Assembly: GCA_013203145.1 (NCBI GenBank)
Contig: JABMOV010000069.1
Coordinates: forward strand, 1-41,278
Reading direction: 5' to 3'
DNA: 41,278 nucleotides
Origin: Fidelibacterota bacterium
Lineage (GTDB): Bacteria; Fidelibacterota; Marinisomatia; Marinisomatales; JABMOV01
The notes beneath the pieces were generated by a model. It did no database searches and had not been told where the DNA came from. It worked only from the letters and a program-made list of their open reading frames with translations. Shown here piece after piece: positions 1 to 7,981 of the stretch. Each line of letters starts with the position of its first letter. Position 1 is the first letter of the stretch. A program made the translations under genes and the position numbers.

Positions 1-194
1 TGAATAAATGTATTAATAGGGTTTTGATCATATAAAGATTCTTCAAGAATTCCATCAATTTGTAAGGGTTGATCTAGCCGATGGGCATAATGAATTCGCG
101 AATTATAATCGGATGGTTCAAATTCGTCTTTATTGTCGTCGGCAAACAGGATTGTTGCAAATATTAGCGTTGTTAAGGTTATACGAAAATGCAT
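1..194 (-). CDS. Exported DUF5916/CBM9-like protein, N-terminal part only
   Basis: The start codon is at 194-192 on the minus strand, behind a GGAG ribosome binding site, and the gene runs off the window edge. The 64 visible residues begin with a signal peptide (MHFRITLTTLIFATILFA, cut before DD). After it comes RIHYAHRLDQPLQIDGILEE, which matches the start of the carbohydrate-binding (CBM9-like) domain that opens DUF5916 outer-membrane proteins; the IDGxLxE core is the typical signature. The usual C-terminal beta-barrel part is outside the window. It follows the small membrane protein by only 16 bases, so it is probably the last visible gene of the 1984-to-1 operon. Function of the family is poorly known. 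Confidence 0.6.
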   Translation of the reverse strand, partial: MHFRITLTTLIFATILFADDNKDEFEPSDYNSRIHYAHRLDQPLQIDGILEESLYDQNPINTFI

Positions 195-210
195 TGATTC
201 TCCTATCAGA

Positions 211-486
211 TTATCCTGCAGGCAGGGAAGAAAAAAATGTTGTAAATAAATCTCCTAATAACATATACATAATTACCGTATATAAAATTGCTATACCTAA
301 AAATGGAAATGGCGTAATACGAAATTCATGAACATAGCGGTTCTGACCCTGCAAATTGCCATAAAGTTGTCTCAAGCCGTTCAATGTAAACCATGAAAAA
401 ATGCACGCCAGCGCAAATAATCCCAAAATGATAAAATGGTCTACGGCAGTAAGTGAATTTAACCATTGACCTACACTCATGACCAT
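211..486 (-). CDS. Small two-helix membrane protein, unknown function
   Basis: The protein has 91 residues (89 if the second ATG, at 480, is used). It shows two strongly hydrophobic stretches, around residues 17-35 and 60-82, joined by a polar loop with the sequence YGNLQGQNRYVHEF. I do not recognise a family. The start overlaps the end of the ROK kinase by 10 bases, which points to translational coupling and supports a real gene rather than chance. It is probably an inner-membrane protein. Confidence 0.6.
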   Translation of the reverse strand: MVMSVGQWLNSLTAVDHFIILGLFALACIFSWFTLNGLRQLYGNLQGQNRYVHEFRITPFPFLGIAILYTVIMYMLLGDLFTTFFSSLPAG

Positions 487-1358
487 TCCCCCAAATATGC
501 AGCACCTATCACGCCAGCAGAATCGCCAAGTTTATTTTGAACAATTGGAGTATTTGGATAATCAGAAAAAGAATATTTTTCTACGTAGCGTAAACCGTCG
601 GAATACAGGAAAGATATATTGGATACTCCACCACCTAACACAACGACATCCGGGTCAAGAATATTGATAACATTTGATAAAGCGAGTCCAAAGTGAGTTA
701 GAAATTCTTCTTTCCATTCATTGTATCCAGGGATGTCTTTTTCATTTACTATTTTTTCCAACGTAAGGCTTTTTCCGGTAATACTAGTCCACTGATGCTC
801 TAATGCAGGACCACTAATAAATGTTTCCACACAGCCCCGGTTCCCGCAATAACATTTTGGTCCATTCGGATCAATTTTGTGGTGTCCCCATTCACCGGCG
901 ATTAATCCTGCGCCACGATGGACCTGTTTATTTATTACTATTCCACCGCCGACACCCGTTCCCATGATGACACCAAAAACAGTATTAAATCCCTGTCCGG
1001 CACCAAGGATGGCTTCAGCCAATGCAAAACAATTTGCATCATTGTCCATCAATATGGTATGATATAATTTGTCTTCTAAATCCTGCTGAAATGGTTTTCC
1101 AATTAGACAGGCTGTATTTGAATTTTTAATCATTCCAGATTTTGGCGATATTGTTCCGGGTGTGCAAATTCCAATGGTGTAGTCAACACTTCCATTATCA
1201 ATTAATTCCCGAACAAGTGAAACAATACGGTTGAGAATAGCTTCATAACCCTCACTTCTGATTGTTGGTATTCGCTTTCTTGAAAGGATTTCTCCATTTC
1301 CAGAAATGAGAACGCCTTCGATTTTACTTCCGCCTAAATCAATACCAATTCTCTTCAT
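477..1358 (-). CDS. ROK family sugar kinase (Mak/fructokinase-like)
   Basis: The 293-residue protein opens with the ATP-binding motif GIDLGGSKIEG and has the catalytic DNDANC segment near residue 100. GTGVGGGIV lies near 133, and the ROK zinc site CYCGNRGCVETF near 168. The zinc-site histidine is in GEWGHHK. The C-terminal VINILDPDVVVLGGGVSN is the usual second nucleotide-binding part. The middle (TPGTISPKSGMIKNSN) closely resembles what I recall of E. coli fructokinase Mak. It should phosphorylate a hexose with ATP in the cytoplasm; which sugar cannot be told. The start overlaps the stop of the Nudix gene by four bases, so the two are translationally coupled. Confidence 0.85.
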   Translation of the reverse strand: MKRIGIDLGGSKIEGVLISGNGEILSRKRIPTIRSEGYEAILNRIVSLVRELIDNGSVDYTIGICTPGTISPKSGMIKNSNTACLIGKPFQQDLEDKLYHTILMDNDANCFALAEAILGAGQGFNTVFGVIMGTGVGGGIVINKQVHRGAGLIAGEWGHHKIDPNGPKCYCGNRGCVETFISGPALEHQWTSITGKSLTLEKIVNEKDIPGYNEWKEEFLTHFGLALSNVINILDPDVVVLGGGVSNISFLYSDGLRYVEKYSFSDYPNTPIVQNKLGDSAGVIGAAYLGEWS

Positions 1359-1984
1359 GAATTTTGTTTGAAAATATGTTTGAATTCAGCCAAAATCATT
1401 GCGGTAGCGCCCCATACTTTGGCCTCATCAAATCGGAAGAATGGAACAGATACTGGATGTCCATGGATTTCCCATTCTTCTAATTCCATAATATCATCAT
1501 TCAATAAGTCGGTCAAAGAAATGGATAGTACATCTTCGACTTCTTGAGGTGCTGGTACGATAGAGGGTTCCTTATTCATCCAGGCTACAAAAGGTTGGAT
1601 TTCAAAACCCGAAACTTTTACATGAAGAGGAGATAGATTTCCAAAAACATGCATATTTTCAGGTGGAATCCCAATTTCTTCCCAGGTCTCTCTCAGCGCC
1701 GTTTCTTGCAAGGATTCATTTGATTGCATTACGCCACCCGGCAGTGAAATTTGACCTTTATGGTGTTTGACGAGTTGGGTTCGTTTTGTAAGAATAAATC
1801 GAAGGTCTTTATCTTTGGGATACAAAAGAATTAAAACAGCCGAAGGTGTTTTTTTGTTGGAAAAACTATTGATAGGCAATGGTTTTAATGGTTTTGCCAA
1901 CATGATTTTATGGGCATCGTGACCTGGAAGGTCATTTTGAAAAAGCTGAATTAGTAGCTCGGGTATGTTATTTGATTGCTTCAT
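1355..1984 (-). CDS. Nudix hydrolase, probable CoA pyrophosphatase (NudL type)
   Basis: The protein has 209 residues from the chosen start. The Nudix box is GGVMQSNESLQETALRETWE followed by EIG, a match to GX5EX7REUXEEXGU. Directly before it is HHKGQISLPGG, preceded by LTKRTQLVK, the mark of the CoA-pyrophosphatase (UPF0035) branch. It probably splits CoA or acyl-CoA into phosphopantetheine and 3',5'-ADP. The frame stays open to 2053, but that longer start would overlap the divergent HAD gene and add residues foreign to the family, so I chose the Met codon at 1984. It is the first gene of the leftward operon. Confidence 0.85.
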   Translation of the reverse strand: MKQSNNIPELLIQLFQNDLPGHDAHKIMLAKPLKPLPINSFSNKKTPSAVLILLYPKDKDLRFILTKRTQLVKHHKGQISLPGGVMQSNESLQETALRETWEEIGIPPENMHVFGNLSPLHVKVSGFEIQPFVAWMNKEPSIVPAPQEVEDVLSISLTDLLNDDIMELEEWEIHGHPVSVPFFRFDEAKVWGATAMILAEFKHIFKQNS

Positions 1985-2038
1985 AATCAGAAAATTATCG
2001 CTTTTTTTTGAAATCTGCCCGATGTTTAGCCCTCTAAA

Positions 2039-2707
2039 ATGAAAATAAAACATATTATATGGGACTGGAACGGAACACTACTCAACGATTTATGGCTTGG
2101 GATTGAAGCAATCAATGTAGTTTTGAAGCGTTATGATTTGCCAATTATTACCAAAAAAACTTATTTGGATATATTTACATTCCCGGTGATTGAGTATTAC
2201 AAGAAACTCGGATTTGATTTCAATAAAAACCCCTTCGAAATTGTCGGAACTGAATTTATAGAAGAATATACGCGCCGTCAGTTTGAAGCAAAATTACATC
2301 CTGATGCACTAAACACAATGGCATGTCTTCAATCCATGAGCATTTCTCAATCATTATTATCCGCTGCAACACAGGGTATGTTAGATACGTTAACGAATTA
2401 TCATAATATTCAAGATCGCTTTATGAAAATAATAGGTCAGAATAACCATTATGCTTATGGAAAAGAAGAAGCTGGGAAGCAATGGATGAACGAATTACAT
2501 GTTGGTCCACATGAGGTTCTTTTTGTAGGTGATACACTTCATGATTTAGATGTAGCTAAATCCATTGGCGCAGATTGTGTTCTTATTTCAACTGGACATA
2601 CAAGCTATGATCGTCTTCAAAAATCAGGAGCACCTACATTTCACAGTTTAGCTGATTTTGTAAATGATATATTTAGCGATCAAATTGGATTTGAGGAGGT
2701 CAACTAA
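2039..2707 (+). CDS. HAD-superfamily phosphatase, phosphoglycolate-phosphatase-like
   Basis: This 222-residue protein has the HAD nucleophile motif IIWDWNGTLLND at residues 6-17, with catalytic D9 and general acid/base D at the WDWNG position. Motif II is probably in LLSAATQG near 105, motif III the Lys around KEEAGK near 143, and motif IV is FVGDTLHDLDVA near 162-173. A helical cap lies between motifs I and II, as in subclass IA. It likely removes phosphate from a small metabolite such as phosphoglycolate. Its stop shares one base with the start of the chorismate mutase (taATG), so the two are co-translated. A specific substrate cannot be assigned. Confidence 0.8.
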   Translation: MKIKHIIWDWNGTLLNDLWLGIEAINVVLKRYDLPIITKKTYLDIFTFPVIEYYKKLGFDFNKNPFEIVGTEFIEEYTRRQFEAKLHPDALNTMACLQSMSISQSLLSAATQGMLDTLTNYHNIQDRFMKIIGQNNHYAYGKEEAGKQWMNELHVGPHEVLFVGDTLHDLDVAKSIGADCVLISTGHTSYDRLQKSGAPTFHSLADFVNDIFSDQIGFEEVN

Positions 2708-2982
2708 TGTCTGATAATCAATTTGCATTAGATAGAATAAAAGATTGTCGTGAAAAAATTGATATAATTGATGAGCAATTATTAACCTTGCTCGTAGAAC
2801 GGATGGATATTGCCGTCGAAGTAGGCACCCTAAAACAAACAATTGATATGGTAGTAAAAGATCCAAATCGTGAACAGGAAATCATTGATCGATTGTCGAC
2901 TCTTACGAATAATCCATTATCACGAAACCATATTAATAAAATTTTCAAAGAAATATTCCGTGCTGCACGGGATGTACAATAA
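2707..2982 (+). CDS. Chorismate mutase, AroQ class, monofunctional
   Basis: The 91-residue all-helical protein has the AroQ pattern. RIKDCREKIDIIDEQLLTLL contains the first active-site Arg. RMDIAVEVGTLKQ has the second Arg region and the essential Lys, and DPNREQEIIDRL carries the conserved Arg-Glu pair. It converts chorismate to prephenate. In many bacteria this module is fused to prephenate dehydratase (PheA). Here it stands alone, and the dehydratase begins 188 bases downstream behind an attenuator. It is therefore transcribed upstream of the attenuated genes, from the HAD gene side. Confidence 0.9.
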   Translation: MSDNQFALDRIKDCREKIDIIDEQLLTLLVERMDIAVEVGTLKQTIDMVVKDPNREQEIIDRLSTLTNNPLSRNHINKIFKEIFRAARDVQ

Positions 2983-2999
2983 TAGGATTCATTTGATTA

Positions 3000-3030
3000 T
3001 TGCCACAACAAGACGTAGCAAGTAACTTTG
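3000..3030 (+). promoter_or_regulatory. Bacteroidota-type promoter for the aromatic supraoperon
   Basis: TTG at 3000-3002 is separated by exactly 20 bases from TAACTTTG at 3023-3030. This fits the primary sigma promoter pattern TTG-N19-21-TAnnTTTG known from Bacteroidota. The expected start point, about 4-6 bases downstream, falls at or just before the AUG of the leader peptide at 3036. The leader may therefore be translated from a leaderless or nearly leaderless mRNA, which agrees with its weak upstream ribosome binding site. The start point is inferred, not seen. Confidence 0.55.
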
Positions 3031-3035
3031 ACGAG

Positions 3036-3089
3036 ATGAAAAACGCATTCTACTTTTATTACTTTACAAATCCTTGGGGTAGAGCCTGA
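3036..3089 (+). CDS. Phe/Tyr leader peptide of the aromatic supraoperon
   Basis: This 17-codon reading frame encodes MKNAFYFYYFTNPWGRA and ends in TGA. Seven of 17 residues are aromatic, with six in a row (F5 to F10: F-Y-F-Y-Y-F) and one Trp at 14. It resembles the E. coli PheL leader in length, in its MK start and in its run of aromatic codons. It lies just upstream of a terminator/antiterminator pair and 80 bases before prephenate dehydratase. A ribosome slowed by scarce charged tRNA-Phe or tRNA-Tyr would stall at 3048-3065 and change the folding of the RNA behind it. The peptide itself is probably without function. Confidence 0.8.
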   Translation: MKNAFYFYYFTNPWGRA

Positions 3090-3144
3090 GAATTGTAGAA
3101 GTACATTTTCAAGTAGAAGCCCCAAGTTAATGGGGCTTTTTTAT
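3073..3144 (+). promoter_or_regulatory. Transcription attenuator (antiterminator and terminator)
   Basis: The terminator is an 8-bp stem, 3117-3124 with 3131-3138, a 6-base loop, and a run of T to 3142. The competing antiterminator pairs CTTGGGG at 3073-3079, which covers the leader's Pro-Trp-Gly codons, with CCCCAAG at 3120-3126. It takes away the 5' arm of the terminator. In addition, TTCTACTT within the aromatic codon run (3048-3055) is fully complementary to 3111-3118. A ribosome that finishes the peptide at 3089 would cover 3073-3079 and allow termination. One stalled in the aromatic run would leave that arm free and cause readthrough. Confidence 0.75.
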
Positions 3145-3169
3145 TAGCAAAAATTTAAATGGAGATAGG

Positions 3170-3742
3170 ATGATTAAGATTGGAATTCAGGGTGGAAAAG
3201 GTAGCTTTTCAGAGCAGGCGGCCGATTCTTTTATAAATAATCACGGACTTAATGGTACATCCATTGAATATCTGATCACATCAAATGCGGTGTTGGCAGC
3301 AGTTGAAAATGAATCAGTTGCGTATGGTATTTTTGCCATGGAAAACGCCCAGGGTGGAGTGGTCATCGAAAGTGTAGAGGCATTGGCAAAACATCGCTGT
3401 AACATTGTGGAAATGTTTCATATTCCGGTGGATCAAAATCTACTGGGGCTTGCTGGCACTCATATTGGCGATCTAACGGAGATTCATTCTCATCAACAAG
3501 CATTACGTCAATGTAAGGATTACTTGAGTGAACATTTTTGGACTCGTCCACTTATAGAGGAAGATGATACAGCCGAAGCAGCCCGTAGACTTGCAGAAGG
3601 AAAACTACCTCCCACAGCCGGTGTGATTGCGAATAAAGCCTGTGCAGATTTATATGATCTGGAAATTCTTCAGGAGAGTATCCATGACTTAAAACATAAC
3701 CTTACTCTGTTCCTTGGAGTGACAAAACTGGATGTCTCATGA
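3170..3742 (+). CDS. pheA: Prephenate dehydratase, catalytic domain only (no ACT domain)
   Basis: It converts prephenate to phenylpyruvate. The 190-residue protein has GIQGGKGSFSEQAA at 5-18, the ENAQGGVV segment at 58-65 (family ENSxxG), HSHQQALRQC at 106-115, DTAEAA at 133-138, and KHNLTLFL at 175-182. The last is the family NxTRF motif: the essential Thr (T179) is kept, but Arg is replaced by Leu at 180. The usual C-terminal ACT domain that binds phenylalanine is absent, so allosteric feedback is probably missing and control may rest on the attenuator upstream. A GGAGATAGG ribosome binding site precedes the start. The stop overlaps the next start (ATGA). Confidence 0.85.
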   Translation: MIKIGIQGGKGSFSEQAADSFINNHGLNGTSIEYLITSNAVLAAVENESVAYGIFAMENAQGGVVIESVEALAKHRCNIVEMFHIPVDQNLLGLAGTHIGDLTEIHSHQQALRQCKDYLSEHFWTRPLIEEDDTAEAARRLAEGKLPPTAGVIANKACADLYDLEILQESIHDLKHNLTLFLGVTKLDVS

Positions 3743-4482
3743 GTAGTGTTGGTATTATCGGATTCGGTCGTTTTGGAAAAGTCCTTGCCAATATTCTTCA
3801 AAAAGGATTTTCAATAAAAGCTCATGACCCACATGCAATTGCATCCTTTCCTGGAGTGGAATTTGTTGATCTGGATTCTATTTTAAATGAGAAAACTATT
3901 TTTATAGCAGTGCCTATCCGTCATTTCGCAGCAGTGATTACAGAGATTGCACCCAATTTATCAGTAGGGACAACCATCCTTGATGTGTGTTCTGTGAAAA
4001 TTCATCCTGTTGATGTGATGAAAAAGCATCTCCCCGAATCCGTTGGCATAATCGCCACTCACCCAATGTTTGGTCCTGATTCTTTCATCTCGAATAGTCG
4101 TCTTAAAATGATGATAAATAATACAAGAGATACTTATAATCAGTTTAATTTCTGGAAAAGTTTTTTCATTGATCAAGGTATACAGATTATGGAAATGTCA
4201 GCAGATGAACACGATAATCTTGCAGCACAAACGCAGGGTGTGACCCATTTTCTTGGTCGTATGCTAAAAGAATTCAAAATTAGAAAAACATCCATAGACA
4301 CGCAGGGATTCCGTGATTTACTGGATTTGGTAGATCAAACCTGTAATGATAGTTGGGAATTATACACGGATTTGCAATTTTATAACCCATATACAAAAGC
4401 TATGATTGATAAATTGAAACAAGCGACTGAAACGTTGGATAATCGATTAAAGGATGCGCATCATGACACCATGGCAACCTGA
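3739..4482 (+). CDS. tyrA: Prephenate/arogenate dehydrogenase
   Basis: The 247-residue protein begins with the NAD(P)-binding motif [13 protein letters not shown] and has THPMFGPDS near residue 115, where prephenate/arogenate dehydrogenases carry the catalytic His region. [11 protein letters not shown] near 155-165 is the conserved QxxTHxxGR segment. The THPMFGP and THFLGR motifs resemble plant-type arogenate dehydrogenases, so either prephenate or arogenate could be the substrate; the product leads to tyrosine. There is no ACT domain. It overlaps the dehydratase by four bases and the DAHP synthase at its 3' end, so translation is coupled. Confidence 0.85.
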   Translation: MSSVGIIGFGRFGKVLANILQKGFSIKAHDPHAIASFPGVEFVDLDSILNEKTIFIAVPIRHFAAVITEIAPNLSVGTTILDVCSVKIHPVDVMKKHLPESVGIIATHPMFGPDSFISNSRLKMMINNTRDTYNQFNFWKSFFIDQGIQIMEMSADEHDNLAAQTQGVTHFLGRMLKEFKIRKTSIDTQGFRDLLDLVDQTCNDSWELYTDLQFYNPYTKAMIDKLKQATETLDNRLKDAHHDTMAT

Positions 4483-5824
4483 TAGCTGGAGAAAATTTAA
4501 AATCAAGCACATGCCGGATTATCCGGATGCGAATAAATTATCTGAAGTTGAATCGACACTACATGGATTCCCCCCATTGGTTTTTGCCGGTGAAGTTCGC
4601 GCTCTAAAACGCATCCTTGCTAATGTTGCAGAAGGAAATGGCTTTTTACTCCAGGGAGGTGATTGTGCTGAAAGTTTTTCTGAATTCCATGCCGACAATA
4701 TTCGGGATACGTTTCGTGTAATCCTCCAGATGGCTGTGGTGCTGACATCTGGTGCGAATTTACCCGTTGTGAAAGTGGGTCGCATGGCGGGACAATTTGC
4801 AAAACCCCGTTCAACCCCAACCGAAACTATTAACGGTGTAGAACTTCCCAGTTATGTCGGTGATATCATTAATGATATTCGTTTTGAAGCAGGCAAAAGA
4901 CAACCAAACCCGAAGAGAATGCTTAAAGCTTACTCTCAGGCTGCCTCTACTTTAAATCTTTTGCGGGCCTTTGCTGACGGTGGTTATGCCGACCTACGCC
5001 ACGTGCAATCCTGGAATATGGGTTTTGTAAAAAGTGGTCCTCAAGGAAAACGGTATCGGCATTTGGCTGATCGAATTCAAGAAAGTCTGAATTTTATTGA
5101 AGCCTTGGGTGTTACCTCACAGAACACGCCACAATTACGTCAAGTACAATTTTACACTAGTCATGAAGCATTACTGCTCCCGTACGAAGAAGCACTCACA
5201 CGCGTAGATTCCACATCAGGAGATGTATATAATACATCCGCTCATTTTCTTTGGATCGGTGATCGAACTCGATTCCATGACAGTGCCCATTTAGAATTTT
5301 GTCGGGGGATTCAAAATCCTATAGGTATCAAATGCGGACCGACATTGAATCCTGACGAGCTTATACAGTTATTGGATATTTTAAATCCAAACGATGAAGC
5401 TGGAAAAATCACACTTATCACTCGATTTGGTCATGATAAAGTTGAAACCTATTTGCCCAAACTGATACAAAAAGTCCAACGGGAAGGGCGTACAGTGGTT
5501 TGGTCCTGCGATCCTATGCATGGAAATACAATCAAAAGTAGTGAAGGAATTAAAACGCGACCCTTTGATCACATCATAGAAGAAGTAAAACAGAATATCA
5601 AAATTCATAAGTCAGAGGGATCTCGTGCAGGAGGCATTCACCTGGAAATGACTGGTCAAAATGTAACCGAATGTACCGGTGGTCTGGATGAAATATCTGA
5701 ATCAGATTTGTCAGATAGATACCGAACACATTGTGACCCGCGTCTAAACGCAAACCAGGCCATTGAATTGGCTTTTTTAATTGCAGATGAAATAAAGCGT
5801 AACGGAAATGCCCATCAGAGGTAA
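4463..5824 (+). CDS. 3-deoxy-D-arabino-heptulosonate 7-phosphate synthase, class II
   Basis: This is the first step of the shikimate pathway, joining PEP and erythrose 4-phosphate. The plant/Mycobacterium (class II) type is shown by [11 protein letters not shown] (metal-binding Cys), [47 protein letters not shown] (metal His) and [12 protein letters not shown]. The protein is about 453 residues and lacks the N-terminal extension that carries feedback sites in M. tuberculosis. I chose the ATG at 4463 because AAGGA lies nine bases upstream. An in-frame ATG at 4454 has no room for a binding site. It overlaps tyrA by 20 bases and aroA by 17. Confidence 0.92.
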   Translation: MTPWQPDSWRKFKIKHMPDYPDANKLSEVESTLHGFPPLVFAGEVRALKRILANVAEGNGFLLQGGDCAESFSEFHADNIRDTFRVILQMAVVLTSGANLPVVKVGRMAGQFAKPRSTPTETINGVELPSYVGDIINDIRFEAGKRQPNPKRMLKAYSQAASTLNLLRAFADGGYADLRHVQSWNMGFVKSGPQGKRYRHLADRIQESLNFIEALGVTSQNTPQLRQVQFYTSHEALLLPYEEALTRVDSTSGDVYNTSAHFLWIGDRTRFHDSAHLEFCRGIQNPIGIKCGPTLNPDELIQLLDILNPNDEAGKITLITRFGHDKVETYLPKLIQKVQREGRTVVWSCDPMHGNTIKSSEGIKTRPFDHIIEEVKQNIKIHKSEGSRAGGIHLEMTGQNVTECTGGLDEISESDLSDRYRTHCDPRLNANQAIELAFLIADEIKRNGNAHQR

Positions 5825-7055
5825 CCTTACTTTTCCAGGAGATAAATCCATATCCCACCGCGCTTTAATGATTGGAGCACTCACAGATGGACCATGCAAA
5901 ATCACAAATTTGTCCACGGGATTAGACGTTCAGTCTACTCGTCAATGTTTAGAAGATTGCGGTATAACAATTGAAACATTTCCTGAGTATACCGTGGTTC
6001 ATGGAGGTGAATTTAAAAACCCAACTTATGATTTAGACTGCAATAATTCTGGAACGACCGTTAGATTGTTAAGCGGACTTTTAACAGGGCGGGGAATTCG
6101 AGCAAATCTTGTTGGGGATATATCTTTATCAAATCGACCAATGAATAGAATTGTAAATCCATTACGATCCATGGGAGCTGATATAAAGGCGAATATTGGA
6201 AAACTTCCGTTAGAGTTATATCCAAATCAACTCCAGGGGATTCAATATTCGATGCCAATACCCAGTGCGCAAGTAAAATCAGCAATTATATTCGCGGCAC
6301 TAGGAGCATCGAGCCCAACAATTATTCATGAGCCAGTACCTTCGCGTGATCATACAGAAAGAATGTTGCAATCTCTAGGTGCTTCTATCCACAATGAAAA
6401 CGGCTCCATTTCAATAAATCCATCAAAAAATAAACTGCCATCTTTTGATCTTAATGTCCCTGGAGATCCATCTACTGCAGCATTTTTCGCAACAGCAGCA
6501 GCGATTGTTCCTGATTCTGAAATTATACTCAAAGATATATCGAGAAACCTGACTCGGATTGGTTTTTATAAAGTATTAGAAATGATGGGTGGGAAAATTG
6601 AATACATGGATGAGAAGATTGAAAATGGCGAATCCAGTGGAACGGTTATAATTCGTAAAACAGAATTACATGGAGTTACAATTGATGGAGAAATGATTCC
6701 CTCTTTAATTGACGAAATTCCTCTAATCGCCATCCTTGCGACGCAAGCAGAGGGGACAACAATAATAAAAGATGCTGGTGATTTGAGGTTTAAAGAGTCG
6801 GACCGTATTCATGCAATTGTAACCAATTTAAATCGGATGGGCGCAATTATTACTGAACATGAAAATGGGTTTGCAATAACAGGGCGGACTAAGTTAAAAG
6901 GCTGTAATATCCAGACCTTTGGTGACCACAGAATTGCGATGGCATTTACTATTGCAGGGCTTATTTCAGACGGGGAAGTAACAGTAGATGACTCCAATTG
7001 TGTGAATATTTCATTTCCTGAATTTCACACGAAACTAAGAGAGGTTGTTCAATGA
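5808..7055 (+). CDS. aroA: 5-enolpyruvylshikimate-3-phosphate synthase
   Basis: The 415-residue enzyme transfers the enolpyruvyl group of PEP to shikimate 3-phosphate. Visible motifs are [11 protein letters not shown] near 10-20, [14 protein letters not shown] near 79-92, [52 protein letters not shown] (catalytic Asp), RFKESDRI and FGDHRIAMA. All substrate-binding signatures are present. The start lies inside the DAHP synthase 3' end, and the stop overlaps aroE by four bases, so translation is tightly coupled. Confidence 0.95.
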   Translation: MPIRGNLTFPGDKSISHRALMIGALTDGPCKITNLSTGLDVQSTRQCLEDCGITIETFPEYTVVHGGEFKNPTYDLDCNNSGTTVRLLSGLLTGRGIRANLVGDISLSNRPMNRIVNPLRSMGADIKANIGKLPLELYPNQLQGIQYSMPIPSAQVKSAIIFAALGASSPTIIHEPVPSRDHTERMLQSLGASIHNENGSISINPSKNKLPSFDLNVPGDPSTAAFFATAAAIVPDSEIILKDISRNLTRIGFYKVLEMMGGKIEYMDEKIENGESSGTVIIRKTELHGVTIDGEMIPSLIDEIPLIAILATQAEGTTIIKDAGDLRFKESDRIHAIVTNLNRMGAIITEHENGFAITGRTKLKGCNIQTFGDHRIAMAFTIAGLISDGEVTVDDSNCVNISFPEFHTKLREVVQ

Positions 7056-7885
7056 AACGATTTTTAGTCATCGGGAATCCTGTGCAACAAAGTTTAAGCC
7101 CAAAGCTTCACAATGAATTATATCGTCAATTAGAAATTGATGCGGAATATGATAAATTGGAAATTAAAGAAAGGAAACTACGTTCATTAATTAAACAGCT
7201 TCGGGCAGGTGAAATCCATGGAATTAATGTAACAATTCCATTTAAAGAAAAAATAATACCATTACTTGATGAAATTACACCAAGGGCAAAAAATATAGGC
7301 GCTGTGAATTGTATATCCCTTGAAAATGGTAAAGTTGTAGGATATAATTCTGATTCAGTCGGATTTCTCAACGTGTTGGATCATCGTGAAGTTCCAATAG
7401 CAGGCCAATCTTTTGTTGTTTTAGGTGCAGGAGGCGCTGCAAGAAGCATTGTATATGTACTATTAAAATCTATGGCTGATCAAGTGATCATTATTAATCG
7501 CAATGAGAAACGCGCACAAGAACTGATTGAAGAGATGACACCATTTAGTGTTGCAACAAATTTGAGTGTAGGAAATTTTGAAGAAGTAAATATAGAGTTA
7601 CCCATTACGTGGATTAATTGTACGTCTATTGGAATGGATGACTTGGAAGAGCAATCACCAGTACCTATAGACTATCTAAAGAATAATCATTGTGTCATGG
7701 ATTTAGTTTATCATCCGTTGCGAACTAAATTTATCCGTGAAGCGGATCAGGTGAATGCTAAAATTATTACAGGATTGGACCTATTGATTGAGCAGGGATT
7801 AGAATCATTTAAAATTTGGTTCAGGCGGGATGTCAGCACTGAAATACAAAGAAGCGACTTGATTAGCGCATTACTGTTAGGATGA
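7052..7885 (+). CDS. aroE: Shikimate dehydrogenase
   Basis: The 277-residue protein reduces 3-dehydroshikimate to shikimate with NADPH. It has SLSPKLHN (the SxS substrate motif) at about 14-21, NVTIPFKE with the catalytic Lys near 66, GYNSDSVGF with the catalytic Asp near 104, the nucleotide motif GAGGAAR near 127, and INRNEKRA, which matches the NADP-selective NRTxxR loop. The C-terminal GLDLLIEQG is also typical. It is coupled to aroA by an ATGA overlap. A 96-base gap separates it from aroC, and I see no clear terminator or promoter in that gap. Confidence 0.93.
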   Translation: MKRFLVIGNPVQQSLSPKLHNELYRQLEIDAEYDKLEIKERKLRSLIKQLRAGEIHGINVTIPFKEKIIPLLDEITPRAKNIGAVNCISLENGKVVGYNSDSVGFLNVLDHREVPIAGQSFVVLGAGGAARSIVYVLLKSMADQVIIINRNEKRAQELIEEMTPFSVATNLSVGNFEEVNIELPITWINCTSIGMDDLEEQSPVPIDYLKNNHCVMDLVYHPLRTKFIREADQVNAKIITGLDLLIEQGLESFKIWFRRDVSTEIQRSDLISALLLG

Positions 7886-7981
7886 TCAATCTTGACTAGG
7901 TTTAAAAAATTGATAATGCTGATTTCCAAAGTATATGGTAGTAATTTGACATCAAGTTAGACATTTATATCGAATGCAAAT

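Noticed and set aside
113..331. Plus-strand frame near the left edge
   Set aside because: It lies opposite the DUF5916-like start and the small membrane protein, which both have better support.
2707..3742. One fused PheA (chorismate mutase plus dehydratase) broken by a frameshift
   Set aside because: The 187-base gap holds a promoter, leader peptide and attenuator, and each gene has its own start. They are separate genes.
7886..7981. A second promoter or leader before aroC
   Set aside because: TTGACA occurs at about 7947, but there is no -10 box at proper spacing and no leader peptide with special codons.
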